Source: Citrus sinensis (taxonomy: Eukaryota; Streptophyta; Magnoliopsida; Sapindales; Rutaceae). Taken from it: DNA of 64,000 nt. A program made the position numbers and the translations under genes. Within the stretch, counting starts at the first letter, position 1. Each line of letters starts with the position of its first letter. Where the stretch lies: positions 51,997,501 to 52,061,500 of the forward strand of contig NC_068558.1 in the NCBI RefSeq assembly GCF_022201045.2, given 5' to 3'. Shown here piece by piece: positions 29,201 through 40,469 of this stretch. The notes below the pieces were generated by a model. It saw only the letters and a list, made by a program, of their open reading frames with translations. It made no database searches and was not told where the DNA came from.

Positions 29201-30564
29201 AGTGTAACAGCATTGTCGATGTTTACTGCTTTTACTTGCTCAAAGAGTTTCTTGAAGTTTGGAGCATTTAGTCTTCCTATGTCACCACGACATTCAATAT
29301 GCCATTTTAAGTTTCTCATCCTCTTGCTAAGCCGTCTTTTCCCTCTGTTATCTGATCTGATTTCCTGATAATAAAAAGCACAGGCAAATCACACAGTTTA
29401 TCCACTAACCCACTAACAGTAAATGTTTTATCACTAAAGAATTCCAATCAAATCATGCAAATGTAAGTGTCGCTAATATAATGATTAGTTCATGGAAGTG
29501 TATAATCACTACTACAGAAGAGAGATAACCTTATCACGTGAATTTCGATGTTTCTTGTCATTCCTCTCATGATTATCATTCTTGAGTTCAGATTCATCGT
29601 CAGGCAATAAAGAATCCACGAGGTCTTCGCCAAAATCATCCACATCATCGCCACCTTGACTATAACCAGGGCCATTCTCCCTCCTCTTATTGCGCCCCAA
29701 ATGCCTTCCTCGACCTTCTCTACGCAAATCCAACAAAGACTCTTCAATGTCTAAGGCTGATACTGAATGAAGATTAATTCCAGAAGGAGGACCAGGATGA
29801 TCAAGCTGTCTAGTGAGCCCTACACCATTACCACCTTCAACAGCAGAACTAGTAAATCTGTTAGTCATATCAACATTATGCTCAAATCCCCTTCTGCTAT
29901 TACCACTGCCAGCAACTCTTGCCTTGTTCGAAAAGCCAGGAGGCGGTGTTGAGCCATAATGCTGTTTGCCAAGTCTCAAATCATGTTCTCGAGAATTCTC
30001 CAGATTCCTGTGCTGAAATGAATTCGGATTCGAAATAGAACTTGCTCGGGGTTGGTCAAATTGACTGTTCCTATCCAAATTGTATTTCAAATTATCTAAA
30101 GGATTCAAATTCAATAAGCTGTCGGGTTGGACCTGGAAAGAACCAAACCGCAGATTCTGCTGCTGCTGCTGTTGGTGATTCGGTTGCTGAATAAGATTAT
30201 GAATTGCAGCATAATTGGCGTTAGACAACCCTAGTCTCCCCAAATCCTCGCACAAGAGTCGTTGCTGATTTTCAGTAGAAGGAGAAGCCCAAGGGTTTTG
30301 AGGAAACCCTAGGAAATTGAGAAGGAGAGGAGTGCGGGGCCAGGTCGGAGGAAGATCACCGCCGTTGGATGGCCACTGTGGCGGGAAATTTATGGTGGGG
30401 CCTACAGCCGCAACAGCAGGATCGTTGGGCAGGGATGGTTGTTGCGGTGGAGTTTGATGTGGAGGAGCTTGGGGATGCTGCTGGGGCTTTTGGAGGAGAG
30501 ATAGAAGAAATTCGCCGCTGTTACAGGCTGGCGTAAGCGGCGATTCACCGCCGCCGCCGGTCAT
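26221..30564 (-). CDS. chimeric URT1-eIF4G gene: URT1 N-terminus with three MIF4G domains
   Basis: Proposed exons 29530-30564, 28264-29364 and 26221-28098 join in phase 0 to about 1337 residues without a stop. Exon 1 (345 codons) is the N-terminus of UTP:RNA uridylyltransferase 1: Pro/Gln-rich, with the conserved SGEFLLSLLQ at residues 16-25 and DPAVAAVGPT. Exon 2 starts as URT1 (EIRSDNRG, then MRNLKWHIECRGDIGRLNAP) and switches in frame to the eIF4G MIF4G domain (NFKKLFEQVKAVN). It then switches back to the URT1 exon 1 tail and donor. Exon 3 repeats the switch and carries two MIF4G copies, ending in 23 hydrophobic residues read from duplicated flank. The URT1 nucleotidyltransferase and PAP-associated domains, the eIF4E-binding motif and the MA3 domain are absent. 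Either a new gene or an open-framed relic; transcription is unproven. Confidence 0.65.
26299..27146 (-). repeat. MIF4G exon copy 3 (partial eIF4G exon 7)
   Basis: Matches eIF4G exon 7 from EEAKQRQLKAILN to GPRGLS. It retains the native N-terminal residues of the domain (LTPQNFEKLFEQ), unlike copies 1 and 2, and has TGVIYQIF where the parent has TGVISQIF. It is joined to copy 2 at about 27146 and to the eIF4G 3' flank duplicate at about 26297. The spacing from copy 2 is 906 bp. Confidence 0.92.
27187..28452 (-). repeat. 1266-bp tandem unit, left copy (MIF4G copy 2 plus URT1 pieces)
   Basis: The unit holds, in minus-strand order, the tail of URT1 exon 1, its intron, the start of URT1 exon 2 and a MIF4G copy. 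It repeats the unit at 28453-29718 with very few differences (for example LKLHIE against LKWHIE, and DAYFERME against YAYFDRME). Confidence 0.92.
28453..29718 (-). repeat. 1266-bp tandem unit, right copy (MIF4G copy 1 plus URT1 pieces)
   Basis: Same layout as the left copy. Its URT1 part is continuous with the complete URT1 exon 1 to its right, so this is the original fusion and the left copy is the duplicate. Confidence 0.9.
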
Positions 30565-31260
30565 AGCAGTGAGGTTGTTTTTTACACTTACACTGAAGCG
30601 AGTAAACGGAGAAGAAGAAGAAGAAGAAGAAGAAGAAGAAGAATGACGCGAGAAAGCTTTCTGAGTCTGACTGTGATTTGTTGGTATTTCTTTTAGTTTT
30701 ACGGAATTATTGTTACTCTATTAATTAAATAATTTACTTCATCGGCAAGTATTAGATTTTTCGCTACTCGCATCTGATCTGAAGTGGGTCCCGGTTATTA
30801 GATCAGCGGAAGATTCGTAGACCACGCTACAACGACTTGTCGTCCGTCTGTGTACTATTTGTCATATGTTTGTGGATTTATGATTCTATTCTATTTCTCT
30901 CTTACTTATTCATCAATAATAATAATTATAAAGAAAAAAAAAATCAATAAGCGCTTGAAGCCTGCCTGTTGAATAACTGCCGAAGAATCGCAATGCCAAA
31001 TCCAAGTGGAAGGCATGATCAACACACTAATAAGTATTATACATGTAAGCAAGTCTAATGACAAACTTGAAAACTTTCCATTAACAATATGATAAAATTG
31101 AGTCCACCAAATCAACAACAGTATTGTTTATGCATCAAATTAAGTCCGTTATTTATGTGTTGGCAAGTATGATTCCAAGACAGCTACATTTGTATTGCGT
31201 ACTCCAGGCATTACTGATTAACACACACACACACACACACATCAATTGGATGTATATATT
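30565..31260. other. promoter region of the chimeric gene
   Basis: Noncoding. A GAA/CTT microsatellite (about 30608-30641) lies in the likely leader of the URT1-derived gene. An (AC)n run lies at 31221-31241. No gene is seen. Confidence 0.55.
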
Positions 31261-31654
31261 ACACAAAACACATGATTTGCTTAGCCTTGAGAAAGGATAT
31301 TAACATTTCCTCAAGATTACATAACTCAAGTTACTCAACCTCAATCTTAGATTTGCTTATCAGGATGCAACAGAATCTGAAACCGCGTTATTTTCCAGGT
31401 CTCCAAGTGTTTCTTACATTGACGTAGGCTTAATTACTGCTTTGGCCCCTGATTTCATTCCTTCATTCTCCTAAATTCATTTCTTTCCGGTCTTACTTTT
31501 GCTTTCATAATAATTCATCAAATGTTGAGATGTGATACCATGGCACACACGAGAAGAGCTAACCTGTCACTGTTTACCTTATACCTGGACCCACCACCAG
31601 ATTAAGACCACTAAACAAAGGTAATAAATTATGTTAAAAATCGGAGTGCCCAAA
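31261..31654 (-). repeat. original eIF4G 3' flank (source of the 25.9-kb duplicate)
   Basis: Starts about 240 bp downstream of the eIF4G stop codon and matches 25904-26296 in the same orientation. Confidence 0.9.
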
Positions 31655-31896
31655 ACCGCATGGACAAACATTTTGATGCTCAATTGAACTCTTTTCCATA
31701 ATTGCAGTTGCAGTAAAAATCTGCTGATGAAATAATATTAGTAGAAGGAAAACCCCATACTGCCATGTAGCCGCCCCCATCCCACCCATCAAGAAAAATA
31801 TATTTTAGCATAATAATAATAATAATAACGAGTACCCTAAAGGCACTAGGGATCAATTTCTTCTATCGAGATACAAATGAGCATCACCTATCCCCT

Positions 31897-34800
31897 CTAA
31901 ATAAATTTTTCTAGTATTCTTGATCTGTTAGGCTCTGGAGGCCTGAAATCCTCCAATCTCAAATTCGAGCTCATTCGAACCTCATGTAACACACTTTCTC
32001 CTTTATCTGATTTAATGATCTCTAATGTGCTTCCAAGAACATCACCCGCAAGCCCAATTTCCTGAAGACGCCCAGGTTCCTCTCCACCTTCACGTAACAA
32101 CCTCCCAATCTCCCTCAAGGGAATCACATTCTCTTCGACAACTTTGGCAAATATACGGCCAAGAAATTCTGCTGCTCTTGGAGCATCATTTACTGCATCC
32201 TCCAAAGTAGTGAGAACAGATTCAAACCTACGCAAAAGAAAAATAAAAATAAATAAATATTCAATATATATCACAAGCAGATAAACTTATTATGAATGTT
32301 CATTCATCTAATAAATTTCTTAACACTGTCAAGGTTCTTTTTATTTTGAAAAGAAAAGTGAAAAAATGGTTTATATACCCTTTGATGAGCTGGCCTTGAC
32401 TTAACATGCCTTCCCGAGATTTAGCAAGATTCACAAGCAGCTTAGCCAAAAGATCCCTTTCCATGTCCTTCCTCTCAAAAGAGTCTGTTACCCAGAGAGA
32501 GACCATTGAAGGGTGGAAACCTGGGGAATTCAAATCTTTGATACACCAAGCAACTTCTTTCTCATCCCGGGCACTGAAAGTTTGACGGAAAAAACATCTT
32601 AATGTTACTAATATTACAAAATGCCAGCCATAAAATTCAATCATTAGTTTGAGCATTTAGGCACAAGACATTTGCCAAAAAGTAGAGGATTCTTCTTGCA
32701 TTAAATTATTAGTTCCTAAGAACGATTAGATCATTAGAAAGTGCCACTTGCATTTTTAGGGGATGGCTTTACGTAAGAAACTGTCCTCCTCTAAAGGTTA
32801 ATAATTTATGCATTATGTACAACAGAGTTTAATCCTATAGATAATTGTAGAATACCAAAATATTGCCCCTGTTCCTTTAAGTTAAGAAACCGCCCCATAA
32901 ATGAGAGAATCAATCCTTCATTTCATTAGCGTACATATCACGTCTTTTCCTGCTAAGAATAATATCACAAAAGACTTCAACATACTGAGAATAAATCCCT
33001 GCCAACATTTAGTTCCTGCCTTCAACAAGTATGATCAAAACACAACCATGATTCTAAAAAACTTAAACCTGTAATTACTATATATCACGTTTTTACTCTC
33101 TGTCTCTCTCTCTCTCTCTATATATATATACATATATATATAGTCCAAGAACCCTATTCATCCTGAAATTACTTTAATGAATCAAAAAGTGTGTCATTAG
33201 TATTTCCTTGCACCTAAACATGTTACTGTATTAAGTTCCTTCCCTGTGTTTTGGTGCCATGAAATTGCTGGTCCCCAGCTATTACTAAAGAAGAATATGT
33301 CCCAAACCACACAATTCCAATTCCAATTCCAATTCCATGGCCCTTACCAAGCTGCGAAATGCAGCCTGAATTCCAATATAGTATACTGCATCGTACAAGT
33401 AAAAGAATAGGCATGAAATTTCACCGATCTACAAAGCTTCCACAATAGCATAGGACTTGAGCCCTAGAAGATTCAACACCATCCAAATGATTGAACTTTT
33501 GTCTTGAAACAATGGCAAGCCCAACAAGTACAAAGAATCAGTCAACCCTAGCACCTTCATTTCCAATTTGTGCTAATACATAAATCTACTAAACATAAGG
33601 CGACAACTAATTATCAAACAAATCGGATGCAGATATTTGGATATAAATACATGCATATTTTCTTAAGCAATATTCTGTCAAGATCAGGTAAATGGACAAG
33701 GTGATAAAAGCATGCAAAAAAAAGGAGATACCTGTAGAATTCTTTAATTGCAGCAATTGACTTCTCCCGTAGGTATTCTTCAGACCACACCTTTTCTGAA
33801 GGAACATTTTGGGTGATGGATGGTACCTGGCCTTGTGTGGGTGAAGTTGCAAGAGGCCGATCAAAACTTCGCTCAGCAGCCCTTAGGTCTCGGTTACCGT
33901 AATTGATATTACGCTCTTGGGCGTTCAATTGGTCAAAGGCAGGCGGGGCTGCAAATCTATCCGGGTGATATCTTGGTATTATATCCTCCCTTGAACCATA
34001 AGCAGGCCGCTCTGATAAAGAACTAAAACCATTCAAACCAGCTGGAATTCTTCTAGGTTCTCCAGCACCAGGAGAAATATCGGGTAAGGGAGTGCTTGAC
34101 ATTGCTGGTGGTCCTCTAATGGACATTCCTCTGGCAAGACCGCCTTGTGGGCCCAAGGTTATTGATTCATCACCTATGGGTCTTTGAGGTAAGGGAACTG
34201 ACAAGGTCCGAGCTTCATAAGACTGCCTGTCCTCAAACCGTACATCCTGACCGCCATAACCACGATTTTGAGTAGGCAATCCTCGGAAACTACCCATCTG
34301 GGTAGTAGGGGAAGATAAGCCCCTAGGACCAAAATCCATAGGAGCCCTCCTTGATGAAGAATTCATGCTTGGACCTCTGGCGAGCCTACTAGCTTGTGCT
34401 TGCCGTTCTTGAGCAGCATCTCTGTGCACTTCCTCAATCTTTTTCGGCCCTTCAACTTTCCTCCTCTGCTGCCATTTATTCTTTCTCAACTCAATTGAAT
34501 CCTTCAACATAAACCTAACCCTAGAAGATAGTTTCATGTTGTTTGAAAACTTTTCCATTCTGTCAAAATAAGCATCCATATGCTCTTTGGCCTTGGGGTG
34601 ATCGATCATTTCTCCTATTGTGCTCATTAATTTACACAACGCCTCAACATCCTCCTCGTCAGGATTCTCATACTGGCCCAGCAACTTCTTGATGCATTCA
34701 TGCATTATTCTCTCAGTCAACATTTTCTTCTTGTACAACTCACCAATTAGTCTAATGTTGCCTAGCATTCGTCTTCGAGCCTTGATTCTCTTCTCTTCTC

Positions 34801-37800
34801 TTTCTTCCTCGGTCTGCTTAATCTCCCCCTCTTTATCAGCTTTGTTAGCTTCTTCTTGCTCTCTCTCTCCTCTCTCAAATTCCTCTTGGCATTTGTTCAG
34901 AAGCAGTCTCTTGAAAGTAATTTTTTCATTGTCTTCACTGAAATCAGGTAGCTCTCCAGCAAGAAAATAACAGAAGTTTGCATACATCTCACAGAAAGTA
35001 GGCTCCATTAAAGCTTTGTCAAAAATTTGAGAGATCACACCAGTGAGTGTAACAGCATTGTCGATGTTTACTGCTTTTACTTGCTCAAAGAGTTTCTCGA
35101 AGTTTTGAGGAGTTAGCTTGTTCAAAATAGCTTTCAGCTGCCTCTGCTTGGCCTCTTCCCCATCTTGCACTTTACCGACTTCATATTTTCTATCAGCTTT
35201 GTGCATCATCTGCAAAGGAGTCTGAGGAGAAGGAATTAAACCCTTCTGTTGGAAATTAGCAATGCGTTGCCACCTGTCAGCATCAGGACTATTTCTTTGC
35301 ATCCCTCCCTGAGAACCCATGGGCTGCATAGGCCCAGGTAGGATACCTCCAGGATACTGCATAGGTATTTGTGGTCGGGGATTTCTCAAAACGCCATAGT
35401 TACCACCTTGGCCAGGACGGAATCCTGCATTAGCACCATAACCAACATCCAGACGCAAATCCCTCCCCAAACTTGGACCAGGTAGTCTACCCCATCTATC
35501 ATCATCAACCATTACGCTTCCACGACGATCAACTCGAGGCCCCCCCGATTGCCTATCCGTTGCTCTTCCAGGACTAGGATACGAATCACGATCAACAAGA
35601 TGAGAAATATTGATATTACCACTCATCAAAGCCTCTGCTATATCAGCTGCTATCTCAAAACCCTCTGGAAGATCAGTACATTGTTCAGCAAACTTCAGGA
35701 GAAAATCTCTTGAATACTTCTTCCCCAGATTTCCATTTCCATCTTCATCTAAAGGTTCTAATTTTGGTGTTGACATGTCAGCAGCATCTTCCCAATCATC
35801 AGGCTCTGCTTTACTATGAACACTTTTTTCACTGGCTACAGCATGTACATGAACAGTATCAGCAGCTACTTGCTTTGAATTCGCAATAGTAGATGTGTCT
35901 TGAGCACTTTCTAAAGGCATGGCAGCCTCCTTCTCCTCAGGACCCTTATAAGCCATGTAAAGATCTGAAGTTGTCCCGGCAGCATCAGCTTTCAGAAGGA
36001 TTTCTCTTCTCTTCTTCTTTCCTCTAGTAATAGAGCTCTTTGATCTATTTAATTCTACTACAGGCATATCCTTGGAACCCGATACTGGAAGTAAGACTGA
36101 GCCAGCACCACTATTATCCAGAACCTCCCCTTCAGTTTTTGGGATTGTTTCCAGAAATTCAGTAGCTGAAACAGGAGCAGGATGCTGCTGTATTACACTT
36201 TTGCTTGACAAGGCATCCACAGTCGAAGTCTTATTACCATGTGAACATTCAACATTTGTTGAATCTGCAATTCCGGAGCTAGATGCATCCATATCGTCGG
36301 CAACCCTGTGAGCTTCAGTAGAAGCTCTTGCAGATTCACCCAACACTTCCTCCGTGGTTCCCAATATTGGAACCTCATTGCAAACAGCTGTTGCCTTTAA
36401 TACAGATTCCTGATCAGTTTGGCTGACAAGTTCTATAGATTTCGAAGTAGCAGATTGAGAAGCAATCTCAGAAGGGATAATATCTTGCTTGAAACAGTCA
36501 GCCAAGGTCTCTCCTCCCCTAGCCTCTGTTCCCAAAGATTCTTGTGGAGGAAATTCACCTAGCTTTTTCTTAGCATCACAATCGGTGTCCAAGACATTCG
36601 CAGCATTTCCAGCACCAGATATTTCCGCTAAAACAGAAGTAACACTCTGCTTAGTGCTCTCATCCTTTGCCTCAGAAATATCAGAAGTAGAAGCATCAAT
36701 TGCAGATGACAATTCACTAGTTGTTTTAGCTTCCTTAGTTTCAGAGACTCCACTGTTGGATTGTATGCCAGTTTCTGCAGTTCTCCAGCCCAAGCTAGAG
36801 GTTGAGGTAGATTGCCCACCAACCTGCAGACAAAGGTTTAAGGCATTAGCAGAATAACTTGAAAGAACAGTTATCTCAAAAGTTTGGCACTACCTGCTGT
36901 TGTGTCTGGATTTGTCCTTTCTTGCCTGGCTTCTTCTGATTATCTTTGATAGAGCTTGACCTACTCAGAGACTCCCTTCTTCTTCCTTCCACATTTGCAA
37001 CTGGTACAGACTCCTCAAATGATGACGTGGGCAAAGAATTGGATGCCAGACTCTCAGTAGAGACAGGTAAAGAAACTGCAACAGACTGTTTGATAGCTCC
37101 TGCCAATGAATTGGACACTAACAGTTCGCTGCTGGATTTCATCTTCTGAGAAGATTTTTCTGGAGAAGTCTCCGGGTCTCCTTGATGATGAGATGTAGTA
37201 GCTTCCCCGGAAGGCCTTGAAGGTTTAGGTGTTGCAACCTTACCAACTGCAGGTGAAATGTCTGACGAAGAGGAATCTGCACTCTTTTCTCCAACAGATC
37301 CTGAGGCTGGTTTAACTGTCACCTGTACAGTTCCTAAAGGGGCAGATGAAATATGTGCATCACGCGACTGCTCAAAATTGGTTGGTTCCGCAATACCAGG
37401 CATTGGGGTCCCTGTCTTACTAACAGGCAGAGAATTAAGATTTGGATTCATGAAAGATACATTTTGGGGACCCTGGCCAACCGGATAGTTAAATCGTGTC
37501 GCCTGAGAATTGGGTGTTATCTGGCTACTTGTTAACGGAAGAGAACCTGGTGCTGGATAATAAATGGAACTTGCACCATAAGAATTAGGGTAATAATTTA
37601 TTGGATGAGCAGATGCAAATGATGGTATTGGTTGGGATTGAGACCTAGGGCCTGAGACCCCACCATCCGAATATGTATCTGATCGTTCATCAAGCCTGAC
37701 CTCCTTATGCGTGTCCGGATGAGTAATCTTTACAATGGTTTTACGAGGACCGCTACCAAATTTTCCTCCCTGCTGTTGGGGGTATTGTGGGGTCATGCCC

Positions 37801-39880
37801 ATTCCCATATTGCCTAGCTGGGGAGGTAGTTGGGGAGGACCCATTTGAGTTGTGAAACCCATGCCCTGTCCCTGATGCATGAGTCCCTGAGGCATTGGAT
37901 GTGGTTGAAGACCTGGAACAAACATATGCTGCTGCACTTGTGGAGCATTTCCCATTGGTAATGGAATGGGCATTGGCATAGGGAGTGAAGTGGCCGTTAC
38001 ATTCTGAGACTGAACTTGTGGGTTATGCCCACCAAACTGTACAGAAACTTGTGGCTGGTGAAATGGCATTTGCATAGAAGTCATTGGTATGGGAAGAACA
38101 GACGGCTTTTGCGCTGGGCTTGCCATGGGTGGAAGTGAGACTTGAGGATCCTTTTTGACTTTTGGTACTTGATGAACCTCCACAGTATTAGATTGGTCAG
38201 TAACACCAGCCTCCTTCCTAGGCTGCTGCTGCTTTGGGACAGAAGGCATTGGTATATTTGGCACTGACCTGTAAGCATCATGGCGTGCCTGCAAGCCAAA
38301 AAATAAACGAGACAGCTTCATAATTTGATCATCAAACACTAAGTCCAATGTGCTTCCACAGTAGAGTGTCAAGAATATTGAAACTGAGAAAACCAAACCA
38401 TATAAAAGTTAAGGTATCAACATATGGTTGTTGGGAAAAGTCCATCCCAACACAAGAAAAGAAAATGTGAAATCTAGGTTCAGACTACTTAGGAAGGAAG
38501 AAAAGGGAAATGAGTAAAAATCTACAGTTCATACTATCCAGGAAGACAGTAAACTTTTCTGCACTCTTGGTTCAGATAATAAATCCGACCATTTATAGTT
38601 TACTGCTGAATAATATGACCCCAGGATAGAGAAAAATATAAACAGACCTGGTCACGTTTCTGCTCATCCAAATTAGGGGGTGCAGAACTAGTTCGAGCTG
38701 GAATCTACAAGGAATATAGAAAAATAATCTTTCAGTCTTTTAGATCAAGACTTTAAATATATAACACCAATAAATACTCAAAAACTAACTCTCTAGATGG
38801 CATAAAGTGGAAAAATAATAGAAGAAGAATACCTGCATCCCAATCGAACCAAACTGAAAATGGAATGCCTTAGACACATCTCCAGGAGCTAGACCAAAAG
38901 AAAACATTATAAGCATAAAGGTAGTTACATCAATCTAGAAGTATCAAACAGTAGAACAGGATAATTGATGATAAATAATGCTAATCAGATCATATATTAC
39001 ATCAAAACATCAAAAGACCACCCTCATTTTGATATTCATGATTTTTTTTTTTCAGTAAAATTCATGATTACTTGAAGCATTTATAAAACCAAGCACATGC
39101 AAGGAGAAAAAACCTTTAGCCTGTGTTGCAGAAGCAGTACTGTCAGAACTCATGGAGGCTGATTGAGAAGTTGGAGCCTTTGGAACAGCTCGGGTGCTTC
39201 TCTGAGGGGTGGACGAATCAACTTGCTTGGAAGAATTGGCACCAACTGGCGCATCAGATGCTCCTAGAACAAACATAGATTCAAAATCCCATTCACATTT
39301 TTCTCAACAAATGATCCAATTTTGAGAGTAAATAAAAAATCAAAAACAGAAAACCAACAACAAAATAAAAAAATAAAAAACAATAGCAGATGCGTGCACA
39401 CACCATGCAACTGGGGCTGTAAATGTGCACCGTTTTGTACATTGCGGTGAGCAGAAGCATTGTTAGTAGAGTCCGAAGAATTAACAGCGGGTACATTCAC
39501 CCTAGATTGGCCTCCTTGTGCATTGTGAGACTTCTTAAAACTATCATCAATTAAAAAAAAAAAAAAAAGAATAAGCGCTCATTCTAATAATATAATCAAA
39601 ATCAAAGGACTAATATGAATGAAATTAAAGCAAACACAGAGAATTAAAACCCTAGCTTTAGTTCAAGGATCAAAAGAAAAAGAAATGAAATAGAGAGTGA
39701 CCTGCGATTGGAGGAAGGAAGAGAGGAAGAGGAGTGAACAGACGGTGAAGGGGCGGGGCCACCGCCAGCGCCCTTACCGTAAGAGCCTGAGGAGGTCCGC
39801 TGCTGATTGGAGCCTGCGGATCGTCCTGATTTTCGATACTGAGTCTCGCTTCTATCGGACCTTGATTGATTGAAGGACAT
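31897..39880 (-). CDS. EIF4G: eukaryotic translation initiation factor 4G
   Basis: Nine coding exons: 39702-39880, 39404-39540, 39114-39263, 38833-38888, 38648-38704, 36894-38288, 33732-36823, 32379-32573 and 31897-32227, phases all consistent, about 1863 residues. The long N-terminal half is Pro/Gln/Ser-rich. The eIF4E-binding motif YSRDFLL (Y-x4-L-hydrophobic) lies near residue 1024. The MIF4G domain (about 1216-1450, QRQLKAILNKLTPQNFEKL onward) binds eIF4A, eIF3 and RNA. The MA3 domain follows near the C-terminus (about 1689-1800, ARDEKEVAWCIKDLN). eIF4G scaffolds the cap-binding complex eIF4F for ribosome recruitment in the cytosol. The gene also has a leader intron (39930-40037). Its MIF4G exon and 3' flank have been copied into the adjacent chimeric locus. 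Length and order match plant eIF4G, not the shorter eIFiso4G. Confidence 0.95.
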
Positions 39881-39929
39881 ATATCCTTCGTCGAATTATT
39901 CCCCTTAATTTCGCTTTAATCGTTCGTCT

Positions 39930-40037
39930 CTGTAACCAAAAACAGAAACAAAGTAGATCCACAAAATCAAAAACACATAATAATTTTAATTAGAGTATAA
40001 TTAGGGTTTGGGAGTGAGAGTGGAAAAGAAGCAAAAC
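39930..40037 (-). other. intron in the eIF4G 5' leader
   Basis: The minus strand shows a donor (ctcag|gttttg) and an acceptor (ttacag|agacg), with a CT-rich leader on the upstream side. Inferred from splice signals only. Confidence 0.5.
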
Positions 40038-40389
40038 CTGAGATGAGAGAGAGTGATGGAGTGAAGAGAGAGAAAATTAGGGTTTTAATTTGTGGTCATG
40101 ACGGTAGTCGGATACACACAGAGAAGATGAAAATTTTAAAAAATAATGACAATAATAATTAATAATAATAATTTGAGAACGTTTTGTTTGGTGAGAGACG
40201 GAAAGCGAAGCGAAGAGAGAGAAGGGTAAAATAAATTTAACAAACCGACCAAGAAGGTGGTCAAAAGGTAGGTTTTTTAGGGGATCGAAAGTCGAATGGG
40301 TCGCCCGTTGCGAGTGCTCTTCGGCCTACGCTCCTCTCTCCTTTTACTTGCCGACAAATTACTACTCTCTCCCTCTTCTTTTTTATTCT

Positions 40390-40391
40390 CC

Positions 40392-40418
<27 letters not shown>
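40390..40418 (+). repeat. homopolymer run of 29 C
   Basis: Uninterrupted C run, read as poly-G in the direction of eIF4G transcription, about 510 bp upstream of its start codon. The length is probably uncertain. Confidence 0.85.
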
Positions 40419-40422
<4 letters not shown>

Positions 40423-40469
40423 TTTCACTATTAGGCTATGTTTGGCCTTTAAACTAGTCCCTAAAAAAA

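Noticed and set aside
25904-31654. 393-bp direct repeats 5.4 kb apart, looking like the two ends of an LTR element
   Set aside because: The repeats are the 3' flank of eIF4G and its duplicate. The DNA between them is URT1 and eIF4G exon sequence, with no retroelement genes.
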